Shown piece after piece: positions 35,407 to 43,660 of a DNA stretch of 64,000 nucleotides. A program made the position numbers and the translations under genes. The notes beneath the pieces were generated by a model. That model was not told the origin of the DNA. It did no database searches and was given only the letters and a program-made list of their open reading frames with translations. The first letter of the stretch is position 1, and each line of letters begins with the position of its first letter. The stretch is from Ectopseudomonas composti (GTDB lineage Bacteria > Pseudomonadota > Gammaproteobacteria > Pseudomonadales > Pseudomonadaceae): positions 124,001 to 188,000 of the forward strand of contig NZ_LSSW01000002.1 of the NCBI RefSeq assembly GCF_001567565.1. Direction: 5' to 3'.

Positions 35407-36650
35407 AACGCCTGATCTGGCTCCTGCTGTTTCTGGCCGTCGCCGCCGGACTGTATCTGCTCAGCCTGGCCATCGAGGCTGACCGCGGTTATGTACTGTT
35501 CGCCTACAAGGGTTTCCGTTACCAGTCCGGCCTGTGGGCGTTCCTTGGTCTGCTGGTGGTCGTCGTGGTGCTGTACTACCTGATCAAGTGGACGCTGCGT
35601 CTGTTGCTCAGCTCGACGCGCCTGGCCAATCCCTGGTCGCGTCTGCATCGCAATCGTCGCGCTCGCCTGGCCTCCGAGCAGGGCATGCAGGATCTGGCCG
35701 AAGGCCGCTGGGCGCGTGCGCAGCGCCAACTGACCCGGGCTGCCGAAGCCGATGACCGGCCGTTGATGTATTACCTGGGTGCCGCGCGGGCCGCCGGCAA
35801 ACTTGGCCAGCACGAGCAGAGCGACGCGCTGCTTGAGCGCGCATTGAACAAGCAGCCCCAGGCCGAACTGGCGATTGCCCTGACCCACGCCGAGCTGCAA
35901 CGCAATCGTGGCGACAGCGAGGCGGCGCTGGAAACCCTGCAGGCCATGCGCGAGCGCCACCCGGGGCACCACCTGGTGCTGCGTCAGCTCCAGCGACTGT
36001 ACCTGCAGCGGCACGACTGGTCGGCGCTACTCGGGCTGCTGCCTGAGCTGCGCAAGGAGAAGGCGCTGCCAGCCGCTGAACTCGACGAGCTGGAGCGCGA
36101 GACCTGGCGCGGTCGCCTGGCGGACGCCGGACAGGCAGGCCAGGGCAACGCGGAAACCGCTCTGCAGCCGCTGACACAGGCCTGGCAGCAGCTGTCCGCG
36201 CCGCTGCGCCAGGAGCCGGAACTGATCGCCACCTATGTCGAGCAGTTGCGTCGTCTCGGTGCGCAGGAAGAAGCCGAAGAGGTTCTGCGCAGTGCGCTCA
36301 AGCGGGGCTACGACAGCCGTCTGGCACGCTTCTACGGCGTGCTGCGGGGGGCCGATCCGGCCCGTCAGCTGCAAATCGCCGAGCTTTGGCTCAAGGAGCA
36401 CCCGCAGGACCCGGCCCTGCTGCTCACTCTCGGTCGCCTCTGCCTGCAGAACCAGCTGTGGGGCAAGGCGCGTGACTACTTCGAGACCAGTCTGAAGCTC
36501 GAACGCCACCCGGAAACCTGTGCCGAGCTGGCGCGCCTGCTGGCGCAGCTGGGCGAGCTCGAGCGTAGCAATCAACTGCTGCTGGAAAGCCTCGGGCTGC
36601 TGCATCAGGGCCTGCCGCCGTTGCCGCAGCCGCAGGCTGTGAGCGCCTGA
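35403..36650 (+). CDS. hemY: HemY family TPR membrane protein
   Basis: A 415-residue inner-membrane protein. Two membrane helices are at about 3-20 (LIWLLLFLAVAAGLYLLSLA) and 42-62 (LWAFLGLLVVVVVLYYLIKW); the rest is a chain of tetratricopeptide-like helices (QGMQDLAEGRWARAQRQLTR, MYYLGAARAAGKLGQHEQSD, LLLTLGRLCLQNQLWGKARD). This is the proteobacterial HemY_N family, not the Bacillus protoporphyrinogen oxidase of the same name. Function unproven; encoded with hemC-D-X. The ATG overlaps the hemX stop. It ends the haem operon, followed by a hairpin. Confidence 0.93.
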   Translation: MKRLIWLLLFLAVAAGLYLLSLAIEADRGYVLFAYKGFRYQSGLWAFLGLLVVVVVLYYLIKWTLRLLLSSTRLANPWSRLHRNRRARLASEQGMQDLAEGRWARAQRQLTRAAEADDRPLMYYLGAARAAGKLGQHEQSDALLERALNKQPQAELAIALTHAELQRNRGDSEAALETLQAMRERHPGHHLVLRQLQRLYLQRHDWSALLGLLPELRKEKALPAAELDELERETWRGRLADAGQAGQGNAETALQPLTQAWQQLSAPLRQEPELIATYVEQLRRLGAQEEAEEVLRSALKRGYDSRLARFYGVLRGADPARQLQIAELWLKEHPQDPALLLTLGRLCLQNQLWGKARDYFETSLKLERHPETCAELARLLAQLGELERSNQLLLESLGLLHQGLPPLPQPQAVSA

Positions 36651-36732
36651 ACGATTGCGGCAGATTGCCGCGGTCGGCCCCGCGTGCGGACAGGGGGGCG
36701 TTCCCGCATGATGAACTGTCAGCTTTGAGCAC

Positions 36733-36765
36733 GAGGGCGCCTTGAAAGGCGCCCTCGCTTTCCTC
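36733..36765 (+). terminator. Terminator hairpin after hemY
   Basis: GAGGGCGCC and GGCGCCCTC form a perfect 9-bp stem around TTGAAA, 83 bases after hemY, followed by GCTTTCCTCT. The U-tract is weak. It separates the hem operon from dsbB. Confidence 0.6.
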
Positions 36766-36801
36766 TACCGTACTGCCCTCGATTTCCTTCCCGGAGCCAC
36801 C

Positions 36802-37293
36802 ATGCACTTGGCCAGTCCGCGTCCCCTGTTTTTCCTGGCATTCATCGGCTGCGTACTGCTGATGGCGGCTGCGCTTTACCTGGAACACGTCGTAGGGCTT
36901 GAGCCCTGTCCGATGTGCGTGCTGCAACGTATCTGTGTGGTTCTCTTCGGCGTGGTCTGCCTGATTGCCGCGATTCACGGCCCGGGCCGCGTGGGCCGCC
37001 GCGTCTACGCCGTGCTGGCGCTGCTGTTCGCGGGAGCCGGTGCCGCTACCGCTGGCCGCCAGATCTGGTTGCAGAGCGTACCGGCCGATCAACTCGAAGC
37101 CTGCCTGCCGAGCCTGGAGTTCATGATGGAAGCCCTGCCGATGCAGGACATCGTGCGCCTGGTCTTCCAGGGCAGTGCTGATTGCGCCGAGGTGAAGTGG
37201 ACACTGTTCGGCATGAGCATCCCCGAGTGGAGCCTGTTGGGCTTCATCGGCATGCTCGGGTTTTGCCTGTTCCAGCTTCTGCGCCGCGATTGA
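36802..37293 (+). CDS. dsbB: Disulfide bond formation protein DsbB family (DsbH in P. aeruginosa)
   Basis: A 163-residue inner-membrane protein with four helices that reoxidises DsbA and passes electrons to ubiquinone. Both redox pairs are present: CPMC at residues 36-39 and the second periplasmic pair Cys101 (LEACLPSLEF) and Cys128 (GSADCAEVKW). YLEHVVGLEPCPMCVLQRIC and the C-terminal SLLGFIGMLGFCLFQLL fit the family. In P. aeruginosa the paralogue in this location is called dsbH. The ATG at 36802 follows CCGGAGCCACC; an upstream start would extend through the hairpin. Confidence 0.92.
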   Translation: MHLASPRPLFFLAFIGCVLLMAAALYLEHVVGLEPCPMCVLQRICVVLFGVVCLIAAIHGPGRVGRRVYAVLALLFAGAGAATAGRQIWLQSVPADQLEACLPSLEFMMEALPMQDIVRLVFQGSADCAEVKWTLFGMSIPEWSLLGFIGMLGFCLFQLLRRD

Positions 37294-37603
37294 GAATGCG
37301 AATTGCACGAGGCTGCGCCGGTCGTGGCTTCGGGATCAAACGCTCGTATGAAGTTTTCTCGCGACCATGCCTTGATGGTGGGTGCCCACGAGCATAATCT
37401 GGCTCGCAAGCACCATCGGAAAACGCCATTTTTTTGGTTGTTTCTTCGGGTTTGGGTGTCGACTGACAAAAAGTCGTCGGGAAAGGTTGCCAATGTCGCG
37501 CTGCGACGGCCCAAAGGATGGCTACCAAGGAAGGCAGGCCATGAAAAACGTCTCGGGAACGGGCGTATAACAGGCAACAGCGATAAGGGAAGCGAGGTTC
37601 ATC
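37294..37603 (+). other. 310-base leader region upstream of algQ, no gene seen
   Basis: Between dsbB and algQ I see no supported reading frame. The region is less GC-rich in its middle (CCATTTTTTTGGTTGTTTC near 37428) and holds short inverted pieces such as GACCATGCCTTGATGGTGG (37363-37381) and CGACT...AGTCG (37458-37474). It probably contains the algQ promoter(s), but no -35/-10 pair stands out enough to be called. Confidence 0.4.
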
Positions 37604-38077
37604 ATGCTTGATAGTTGTCGGAACGCACAGGAACGTTGGGGCGGGGTTCACCAACTGATCGATCGCTGGCTGGGTGAGCGCCGCGAGTTGGTGCTGGCCT
37701 ACACCACCCTTACCCAGTCACCACAGGCGCCTGCCATCAATTGCGAGTCCCTGCAGGGGTTTTGCGAGTTGCTGGTCGACTATGTGTCGGCGGGGCATTT
37801 CGAGGTCTACGAGCAGCTGACCAATGAAGCCAAGGCCTTCAATGATCAGCGTGGTCTGGAGCTGGCCAAACAGATCTATCCGCGCATCGAAGCCATCACC
37901 GCGGTGGCACTGGCCTTCAACGACCACTGCGACAACGGCGATTGCCGTGACAGCACCTCGCTGGTGGCAGAGCTCAATCAGCTGGGGCAGCTGCTGCACG
38001 AGCGCTTTGAGCTGGAAGACTGCCTGATCGAGGTGTTGCACAACTCCCATCAGGAACAGGCCGCCGAGGCGCTCTGA
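37604..38077 (+). CDS. algQ: Anti-sigma-70 factor AlgQ (Rsd homologue)
   Basis: A 157-residue helical protein, [20 protein letters not shown] at the start, with the Rsd/AlgQ landmarks [53 protein letters not shown] and [14 protein letters not shown]. AlgQ binds region 4 of the housekeeping sigma factor and shifts RNA polymerase to other sigma factors in stationary phase; in P. aeruginosa it affects alginate, siderophore and nucleoside diphosphate kinase levels. It is monocistronic here, followed by a strong bidirectional terminator shared with the convergent FKBP gene. Rnk, encoded at 21507, acts in the same regulatory circle. Confidence 0.95.
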   Translation: MLDSCRNAQERWGGVHQLIDRWLGERRELVLAYTTLTQSPQAPAINCESLQGFCELLVDYVSAGHFEVYEQLTNEAKAFNDQRGLELAKQIYPRIEAITAVALAFNDHCDNGDCRDSTSLVAELNQLGQLLHERFELEDCLIEVLHNSHQEQAAEAL

Positions 38078-38090
38078 ACGCTTGATGCAA

Positions 38091-38119
38091 ATGGCCCGGA
38101 CAAGTCCGGGCCATTTTTC
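38091..38119. terminator. Bidirectional terminator between algQ and the FKBP gene
   Basis: ATGGCCCGGAC and GTCCGGGCCAT form a perfect 11-bp stem with a 2-base apex and TTTTT on the right. It serves algQ; its symmetry would also fold in the opposite transcript of the FKBP gene. Confidence 0.9.
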
Positions 38120-38135
38120 ATGGGCAGGCCTGAGC

Positions 38136-38783
38136 TCAGTCGGTCACGTCGAGCAGGCGCAGGTCGAATACCAGTGGTGCGTGGGGTGGTATCAGATCAC
38201 CTGCACCTTCTTCCCCGTAAGCCAGATTCGATGGAATCACCAGGCGCCAATGAGCGCCTTTCGGCATTTGCAGCAGCGCACTGCGCCAGCCGGCGATCAG
38301 GCTGTCCAGGCGAAACCACTGCGGCGTGCTGCTTTCATCGAAGACGCTACCGTCGGCCAGTTCGCCGCGGTAACTCACCTGCACGCGGCTGCGGGCTGTA
38401 GGCGTGGGGCCGCTGCCTGGACTCAGCTCCGTCACCAGCACGCCATTGTCCAGCGCACGTACATGCGGGCGCCGACCTTGCTCGGCGAGAAAGCGCTGCT
38501 CGGCCTCTATGGCCTTGGTGTGGCGTTGCGGCGAGGCTTCGATGCGGGCTTCGTGTTCGTCGAGCAGCTGTTCGACACGATTGGCTTCGAGCCGCAGGGG
38601 CTTGCCTTCGTAGGCTTGGCGCAAACCTTCGAGCAGCTCGTTCAGGGGCAGGTCGGGCACCTCTTCGTGCAGGCGCTCGCCAAGGCGCACACCGAGGCTG
38701 TAGGCCAGGTCCTGCTGATGCTGGTCGGCCTGCACGCCCAGGCTGCAACAGATAGCGAAGGCGGCTATTACGGCGCGGCTCAT
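38136..38783 (-). CDS. Periplasmic FKBP-type peptidyl-prolyl isomerase
   Basis: A 215-residue secreted isomerase. Residues 1-19 are a signal peptide (MSRAVIAAFAICCSLGVQA). An FKBP_N dimerisation region follows (AYSLGVRLGERLHEEVPDLP, LNELLEGLRQAYEGKPLRLE) and then the FKBP domain: RVQVSYRGELADGSVFDESS, LIAGWRSALLQMPKGAHWRL and VIPSNLAYGEEGAGDLIPPH, which hold the usual hydrophobic pocket (Y, F, W, Y). It corresponds in position to PA5254. It should assist folding of envelope proteins. Convergent with algQ and divergent from algP. Confidence 0.92.
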   Translation of the reverse strand: MSRAVIAAFAICCSLGVQADQHQQDLAYSLGVRLGERLHEEVPDLPLNELLEGLRQAYEGKPLRLEANRVEQLLDEHEARIEASPQRHTKAIEAEQRFLAEQGRRPHVRALDNGVLVTELSPGSGPTPTARSRVQVSYRGELADGSVFDESSTPQWFRLDSLIAGWRSALLQMPKGAHWRLVIPSNLAYGEEGAGDLIPPHAPLVFDLRLLDVTD

Positions 38784-38919
38784 GACGATGTCTCCCGATC
38801 AAGATGCTGGCGATTATGCCAGGCGAACAGCGCCTTTGCTGCTGTGGCCAAAAGGCCTATGGCGGGGCCTCGCGGCTGCGACTAGTATGGGCGCATCCAC
38901 ATCCGCCTGGAGGCGCGCC

Positions 38920-39864
38920 ATGTCGGCCAAGAAGAAGTCCATTACTACCCCGCTGCACCTGTTGCACCAACTGTCTGCCAGCCTGCTCGAGCACCTGGAA
39001 AATGCCTGCTCGCAAGCGCTGATCGACGCCGAAAAACTGCTCGCCAAGCTGGAGAAACAGCGTGGCAAGGCGCAGGAAAAACTGCACAAGGCCCGCAGCA
39101 AGCTGCAGGACGCCGCCGTTGCCGGCAAAGCCAAGGCGCAAGCCAAGGCCAAGGATGCAGTTGCCGAGCTGGAAGAGCTGCTCGATGCGCTCAAGGCCCG
39201 TCAGAGCGAAACCCGCTCCTATATCGCCCAGCTCAAGCGCGATGCTCAGGAAAGCCTGAAACTGGCCCAGGGCGTTGGCAAAGTGAAGGAAGCCGCTGGC
39301 AAGGCGCTGGATACGCGCGAAGCCAAAGCTGCCGCGCCAGCTGCCAAACCAGCCAGCAAGCCGGCTGCTGCTAAGAAGCCTGCTGCTGCAAAAGCGCCGG
39401 TGACGAAAGCGCCAGTCAAACCAGCTGCCGCCAAGCCGGCGAGCAAGCCCGCAGCCAAACCCGCAGCCAGTAAGCCAGTGGCCAAACCGGCAGCCAAACC
39501 GGTAGCGGCCAAGCCAGCTGCGCCTAAAGCAGCCGCCAAGCCCGCTGCCGCCAAGCCTGCTGCGAAACCCGCTGCTAAGCCAGCTGCGGCGAAAGCGCCG
39601 GCCAAGCCCGCCGCTGCCAGTAAGCCCGCCGCGAAGCCTGCTGCAGCCAAACCTGCGGCCAAGCCGGCCGCCAAGGCTGCGCCGGCCAAGCCAGCGGGCA
39701 AGCCAGCGGTCGCGAAGAAGCCTGCCGCTGCGAAGGCTCCGGTGAAAAAGGCTCCCGCCAAGCCTGCGGCGACCAAGCCAGCTGCCGCCCCGGCTGCTCC
39801 GGCTCCGGCCGCTCCAGCAGCCCCTGCGGCACCTGCTGCGAGCAGCACCCAGGGCGCTTCCTAA
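38920..39864 (+). CDS. algP: AlgP, histone H1-like transcriptional regulator
   Basis: A 314-residue basic protein. The first 134 residues form a helical, coiled-coil-like region (LLHQLSASLLEHLENACSQA, AVAELEELLDALKARQSETR). Residues about 135-308 are a lysine/proline/alanine repeat built on K-P-A-A units, like the tail of eukaryotic histone H1. AlgP (AlgR3) of P. aeruginosa is a DNA-binding protein affecting algD expression and mucoidy. The ATG at 38920 has a GGAGGCG site. The stop overlaps that of the convergent TIGR02444 gene in CTAA. The repeats are prone to slippage, so length varies among strains. Confidence 0.93.
   Translation: MSAKKKSITTPLHLLHQLSASLLEHLENACSQALIDAEKLLAKLEKQRGKAQEKLHKARSKLQDAAVAGKAKAQAKAKDAVAELEELLDALKARQSETRSYIAQLKRDAQESLKLAQGVGKVKEAAGKALDTREAKAAAPAAKPASKPAAAKKPAAAKAPVTKAPVKPAAAKPASKPAAKPAASKPVAKPAAKPVAAKPAAPKAAAKPAAAKPAAKPAAKPAAAKAPAKPAAASKPAAKPAAAKPAAKPAAKAAPAKPAGKPAVAKKPAAAKAPVKKAPAKPAATKPAAAPAAPAPAAPAAPAAPAASSTQGAS
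39322..39843 (+). repeat. KPAA-coding tandem repeat tract in algP
   Basis: About 520 bases encode degenerate repeats of K-P-A-A, A-K-P-A and K-A-P-V units. Alternating codon choices (AAG/AAA, CCG/CCT/CCC/CCA, GCT/GCC/GCG) break exact identity between units, but short 12-base periods persist. Such tracts recombine or slip and could switch the length of the AlgP tail. Confidence 0.85.
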
Positions 39865-40304
39865 GGCGAACTGACGGCGCCGCGCAGCACCTGCAGCGCG
39901 GTGCCGTTCCCTCCGCCCAGGCGGCTTAGCCAGTCGTCATCGACTGACTCACCTGGCCAGCCACCGGCCAGCGCCTGCAATCGTTCGAGCAATACCCGCT
40001 CGGCCTGCAGTTCCAGTTTCTTGATCTGTTCGCGCAAGGCGGTCAGCTCCGCATCCTGATTGGCGGTACTGCGCCATTTGCGACGCGTCTGACGCAAGGG
40101 TGAAATCACCTCGCGTTGCCAGGGACCAGCCAGTTCCTGCATGGCATGCAAGCGTTCATCCAGGCAGCGCACACCGCGTTGCTGCAGCCAGGCGCCGGTC
40201 AGCAACAGGCAGACGTCGTTACCTGAATCCTGCAGTTCCAGGCAGGCCTGTTCCACGCCGTTTCTGGCGTAGAGCTCTAGAGCGAAATTCCACAGATCCT
40301 GCAC
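39861..40304 (-). CDS. TIGR02444 family protein
   Basis: A 147-residue soluble helical protein, MQDLWNFALELYARNGVEQA at the start, then CLELQDSGNDVCLLLTGAWL and QELAGPWQREVISPLRQTRR. This is the TIGR02444 (DUF2390) family, common between algP and the ABC-F gene in pseudomonads; no function is known. It has a GGAGG ribosome-binding site. It is convergent with algP, the stop codons sharing CTAA, and divergent from the ABC-F ATPase with only 38 bases between start codons, so the two divergent promoters must overlap or lie in coding sequence. Confidence 0.85.
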   Translation of the reverse strand: MQDLWNFALELYARNGVEQACLELQDSGNDVCLLLTGAWLQQRGVRCLDERLHAMQELAGPWQREVISPLRQTRRKWRSTANQDAELTALREQIKKLELQAERVLLERLQALAGGWPGESVDDDWLSRLGGGNGTALQVLRGAVSSP

Positions 40305-40342
40305 GCGGCCTCCGGGGCGATTTGGTAGACTCCGCCGCCATT

Positions 40343-42256
40343 ATGATCCGACTCCAGAACCTCACTCTACAGCGTGGTCCGCAACGCCTGCTCGAAGGCG
40401 CCGAGCTGACCCTGCACGCCGGTCACAAGGCCGGCCTGATCGGTGCCAACGGCGCCGGCAAATCCAGTCTGTTCGCCCTGTTGCGTGGGGAGCTGACGCC
40501 AGACGCCGGCGATTGCCTGCTGCCGGGCGACTGGCGCATCGCGCACATGCGCCAGGAGGTCGATGACCTCGAACGCCTGGCGGTGGACTACGTGCTTGAC
40601 GGCGACCACCACCTGCGCCGCGTGCAGGCCGAGCTGGCCGCTGCCGAGCAGGCGCATGACGGTGCGGCCATCGCCCGTCTGCACAGCGAGCTGGACAGCG
40701 CCGACGGTTATACCGCCGACGCCCGCGCCCGCAAGCTGCTGGCAGGTCTGGGCTTCGAGAACGCGCAGATGGATCGTCGTGTCGGCGACTTCTCCGGCGG
40801 CTGGCGCATGCGTCTGAACCTGGCTCAGGCACTGATGTGTCCGTCCGACCTGCTGCTGCTCGATGAGCCGACCAACCACCTGGATCTGGATGCCATTCTC
40901 TGGCTCGAAGGCTGGTTGCAAAGCTACCCCGGCACCTTGTTGCTGATTTCCCACGACCGCGATTTCCTCGATGCCGTGGTCGATCACGTCGCCCATGTCG
41001 AGCAGCGCAAGCTGAACCTGTATCGCGGTGGTTACACCGCCTTCGAGCGTACCCGCGCCGAGCGCCTGGCTCAGCAGCAGCAGGCCTACGAGAAGCAGCA
41101 GGCACAGCGTGCGCACATGGAAAAGTACATTGCCCGCTTCAAGGCCCAGGCCACCAAGGCGCGCCAGGCGCAGAGCCGGATCAAGGCCCTGGAGCGCATG
41201 GAGGAGCTGAGCGCGGCGCATGTCGACTCGCCGTTTGATTTCGTCTTCCGCGAGGCCGACAAGATCTCCACGCCGCTGCTCAGCCTCAGCGAAGGGCGCC
41301 TCGGCTATGGCGACAAGACTGTGCTGCAGCAGGTCAAGCTGAGCCTGGTGCCCGGCGCGCGCATTGGTCTGCTCGGCCCCAACGGCGCGGGCAAGTCGAC
41401 GCTGATCAAGAACCTCTCGGCTGAACTGCAGCCGCTGGGCGGCAGCCTGACCCGTGGTGAGAATCTGGTGATCGGCTACTTTGCCCAGCACCAGCTCGAC
41501 GCGCTGGACGACAAGGCCAGCCCGCTGCTGCACCTGCAGCGCCTGGCGCCGAGCGAGCGCGAGCAGACCCTGCGCGATTTCCTCGGTGGCTTCGATTTTC
41601 GCGGTGCACGCTGCGACGAGCCGGTGGTGAATTTCTCCGGCGGCGAGAAGGCACGCCTGGCTCTGGCGCTGATTGCCTGGGGCAAACCCAACCTGCTGCT
41701 GCTCGACGAACCGACCAACCACCTCGACCTGGAAATGCGCCTGGCCCTGACCATGGCCCTGCAGGAGTTCGCCGGTGCCGTGGTGGTGGTCTCGCACGAC
41801 CGCCATCTGCTCAAGAGCACCACCGACGAGTTCCTGCTGGTTGCCGAGGGCCGTGTTGTGCCCTTCGACGGCGATCTCGACGACTATGCGCGCTGGCTGG
41901 TCGATTACCGCCAGCGCCAGGCGCCACCGAGCACGCCGGTCGAAGGCGCGGCAGACAAGACCGACAAGCGCGCTCAGCGTCAGGCTGCTGCTGCGCTGCG
42001 TCAGCAACTGGCGCCGCACAAGAAGCAGGCCGACAAGCTCGAACAGGAGTTGGGCAAGGTCCAGGAAAAACTCGCCGGCGTGGAAACCCAGCTGGGCGAC
42101 AGCGGCCTGTACGAGTCCGCTCGCAAGGATGAGTTGCGCCAGCGCCTGGCCGAACAGGCGCAGCTCAAGGCCCGCGAGGCTGAGCTGGAAGAAGCCTGGC
42201 TGCTGGCACTGGAAACCCTGGAGGCGTTGCAGCAGCAACTGGAGGAAGCCGAGTAA
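40343..42256 (+). CDS. ABC-F family ATPase (YheS-like)
   Basis: A 637-residue soluble protein with two ABC domains and no membrane segments. First domain: Walker A GANGAGKS, signature FSGGWRMRLNLAQALM, Walker B LLLLDEPTNHLDLDA. The P-site tRNA-interaction linker follows (AERLAQQQQAYEKQQAQRAH, FKAQATKARQAQSRIKALER). Second domain: GPNGAGKSTLIKNL, NFSGGEKARLALALIAW, LLLLDEPTNHLDLEM. A charged coiled-coil tail (KKQADKLEQELGKVQEKLAG) ends the protein. ABC-F proteins act on ribosomes to relieve stalled states; YheS is the closest named type. The ATG at 40343 is the family start. It overlaps the mscS-like gene by one base. Confidence 0.93.
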   Translation: MIRLQNLTLQRGPQRLLEGAELTLHAGHKAGLIGANGAGKSSLFALLRGELTPDAGDCLLPGDWRIAHMRQEVDDLERLAVDYVLDGDHHLRRVQAELAAAEQAHDGAAIARLHSELDSADGYTADARARKLLAGLGFENAQMDRRVGDFSGGWRMRLNLAQALMCPSDLLLLDEPTNHLDLDAILWLEGWLQSYPGTLLLISHDRDFLDAVVDHVAHVEQRKLNLYRGGYTAFERTRAERLAQQQQAYEKQQAQRAHMEKYIARFKAQATKARQAQSRIKALERMEELSAAHVDSPFDFVFREADKISTPLLSLSEGRLGYGDKTVLQQVKLSLVPGARIGLLGPNGAGKSTLIKNLSAELQPLGGSLTRGENLVIGYFAQHQLDALDDKASPLLHLQRLAPSEREQTLRDFLGGFDFRGARCDEPVVNFSGGEKARLALALIAWGKPNLLLLDEPTNHLDLEMRLALTMALQEFAGAVVVVSHDRHLLKSTTDEFLLVAEGRVVPFDGDLDDYARWLVDYRQRQAPPSTPVEGAADKTDKRAQRQAAAALRQQLAPHKKQADKLEQELGKVQEKLAGVETQLGDSGLYESARKDELRQRLAEQAQLKAREAELEEAWLLALETLEALQQQLEEAE

Positions 42257-42795
42257 TGGAACAGCTTGAGCTGCTGGCAGCCTGGCGCGACCCGCTGGTT
42301 CGCGCGGGGCAGGTGCTGCTGATCATCCTGCTGGCCTGGATCGCCCAGCGCATTCTCACCCGCGCCATCAGCCGTCTTGGCGCCCGCTACAGCCTGCTCC
42401 CGGCGGAGGTGCTGCAGCCGCTGCGCGGCCTGGTGCGCTGGCTGATCATGGGCAGCGCGCTGCTCATGGTGCTGGAGCGCCTGGGTGTATCGGCAACCGT
42501 GCTTTGGACCGCGCTGACCGGCTTCACCGCCGTTGCAGCGGTGGCTTTCTTCGCCATTTGGAGCGTGCTGTCGAACATGTTCTGCGCGCTCCTGATCTTC
42601 ACCATGGGGCCGTTTCGCCTGGGTGACACGGTCGAGGTCATCGAGAGTGCGGACAAGCCGGGGGTCAAGGGCAGGGTGATTTCCATCAATCTGTTCTACA
42701 CCACGCTGCAGGATCTCAGCGAGGATGCGGTCGGCGCCGTGCTTCAGGTGCCCAACAGTCTGTTCTTCCAGAAGTCGGTGCGCCGCTGGCGTTGA
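42256..42795 (+). CDS. Small MscS-family mechanosensitive channel protein
   Basis: A 179-residue inner-membrane protein with three helices and a short beta domain. The pore-helix region is LWTALTGFTAVAAVAFFAIW with SVLSNMFCALLIF, which parallels MscS TM3, followed by PFRLGDTVEVIESADKPGVK and the VPNSLFFQKSV segment. The C-terminal vestibule domain of MscS is missing, so this is the compact form seen in many pseudomonads (PA5251-like). It probably releases solutes on hypo-osmotic shock. The ATG overlaps the stop of the ABC-F gene (TAATG), so the two are translationally coupled. Confidence 0.85.
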   Translation: MEQLELLAAWRDPLVRAGQVLLIILLAWIAQRILTRAISRLGARYSLLPAEVLQPLRGLVRWLIMGSALLMVLERLGVSATVLWTALTGFTAVAAVAFFAIWSVLSNMFCALLIFTMGPFRLGDTVEVIESADKPGVKGRVISINLFYTTLQDLSEDAVGAVLQVPNSLFFQKSVRRWR

Positions 42796-42869
42796 GTCAC
42801 TGGTCGAGGCGCTTATGCAGTAGTACGCTGTAGCGCTATTCCCGATTTCAGCTTATCGAGGTACGCATC

Positions 42870-43502
42870 ATGGCTCTGGAAACCTGGCTCGCTTTCTTCG
42901 TCGCCTGCTGGGTCATCAGCCTGTCGCCGGGTGCCGGTGCCGTAGCCTCGATGTCGGCTGGTATGCAATACGGCTTCCGGCGCGGTTACTGGAACGCGCT
43001 TGGCCTGCAGCTCGGCCTGGCGCTGCAGATCGCCATCGTCGCAGCGGGTGTGGGCGCCATCCTTGCCACTTCTGCCCTGGCGTTCAGCCTGATCAAGTGG
43101 TTCGGCGTGGCTTATCTGGCCTTCCTTGCCTACAAGCAATGGGTTGCCCTGCCCGGCGATCTGGATACCGGGACCGCCGAACGCCCCATCGGTCGGCCGC
43201 TGACCCTGGTGTTGCGCGGCTTTCTGGTCAATTTCAGCAACCCCAAGGCCATGGTCTTCATGCTCGCGGTGTTGCCGCAGTTCATCAATCCGCATGCACC
43301 GCTGGTGGCGCAGTACCTGGTGATGGGCGTGACCATGATCATCGTCGATCTGATCGTCATGGCCGGTTACACCGGTCTTGCCTCGCGCGTCCTGCGCCTG
43401 TTGCGTACGCCCCGTCAGCAGCGCGTGATGAATCGCAGTTTCGCTGCGCTGTTCGCCGCCGCTGCCGGTCTGCTGGCGACGGTCAAGCGCGCGGCCGTCT
43501 GA
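42870..43502 (+). CDS. LysE/RhtB family amino-acid exporter
   Basis: A 210-residue inner-membrane exporter with six helices. The N-terminal signature WVISLSPGAGAVASMSAGMQ YG-type and the internal VLRGFLVNFSNPKAMVFMLA followed by VLPQFINP are typical of the RhtB branch, which exports homoserine, threonine or homoserine lactones. The substrate cannot be told from sequence. Full length. A hairpin 10 bases after the stop (43512-43536) may end the transcript. The next 124 bases before the FTR1 gene show no gene. Confidence 0.9.
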   Translation: MALETWLAFFVACWVISLSPGAGAVASMSAGMQYGFRRGYWNALGLQLGLALQIAIVAAGVGAILATSALAFSLIKWFGVAYLAFLAYKQWVALPGDLDTGTAERPIGRPLTLVLRGFLVNFSNPKAMVFMLAVLPQFINPHAPLVAQYLVMGVTMIIVDLIVMAGYTGLASRVLRLLRTPRQQRVMNRSFAALFAAAAGLLATVKRAAV

Positions 43503-43511
43503 GCCTCGTTC

Positions 43512-43536
43512 GCACCGGTCAGCAACTGATCGGTGC
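43512..43536. terminator. Hairpin after the LysE-type gene
   Basis: GCACCGGTCA and TGATCGGTGC pair over 10 positions with one G-U and a GCAAC loop. No T-tract follows, so termination is uncertain. Confidence 0.4.
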
Positions 43537-43660
43537 CGCTCCGGGGCTGGCCGCAACACTCCGTTCGGCTGATTGTTACCAGATATTTCAGATTGTTCTT
43601 GTGCTCCGCCGTTAGGCCGGCAACAATTTAATGCCACCCATTCTCGTTTGGGATGCATTA

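Noticed and set aside
39322..39843. Repeat tract as a possible CRISPR or tandem satellite
   Set aside because: The repeats are coding, 12-base periodic and lie inside algP; there are no uniform spacers.
43561..43640. Fur box upstream of the FTR1 gene
   Set aside because: The AT-richer stretch has only scattered matches to the GATAAT repeats and no convincing 19-bp dyad.
43631..43660. Earlier ATG start for the FTR1 gene
   Set aside because: It would add ten residues ahead of a good signal peptide; the later ATG gives a typical n-region directly.
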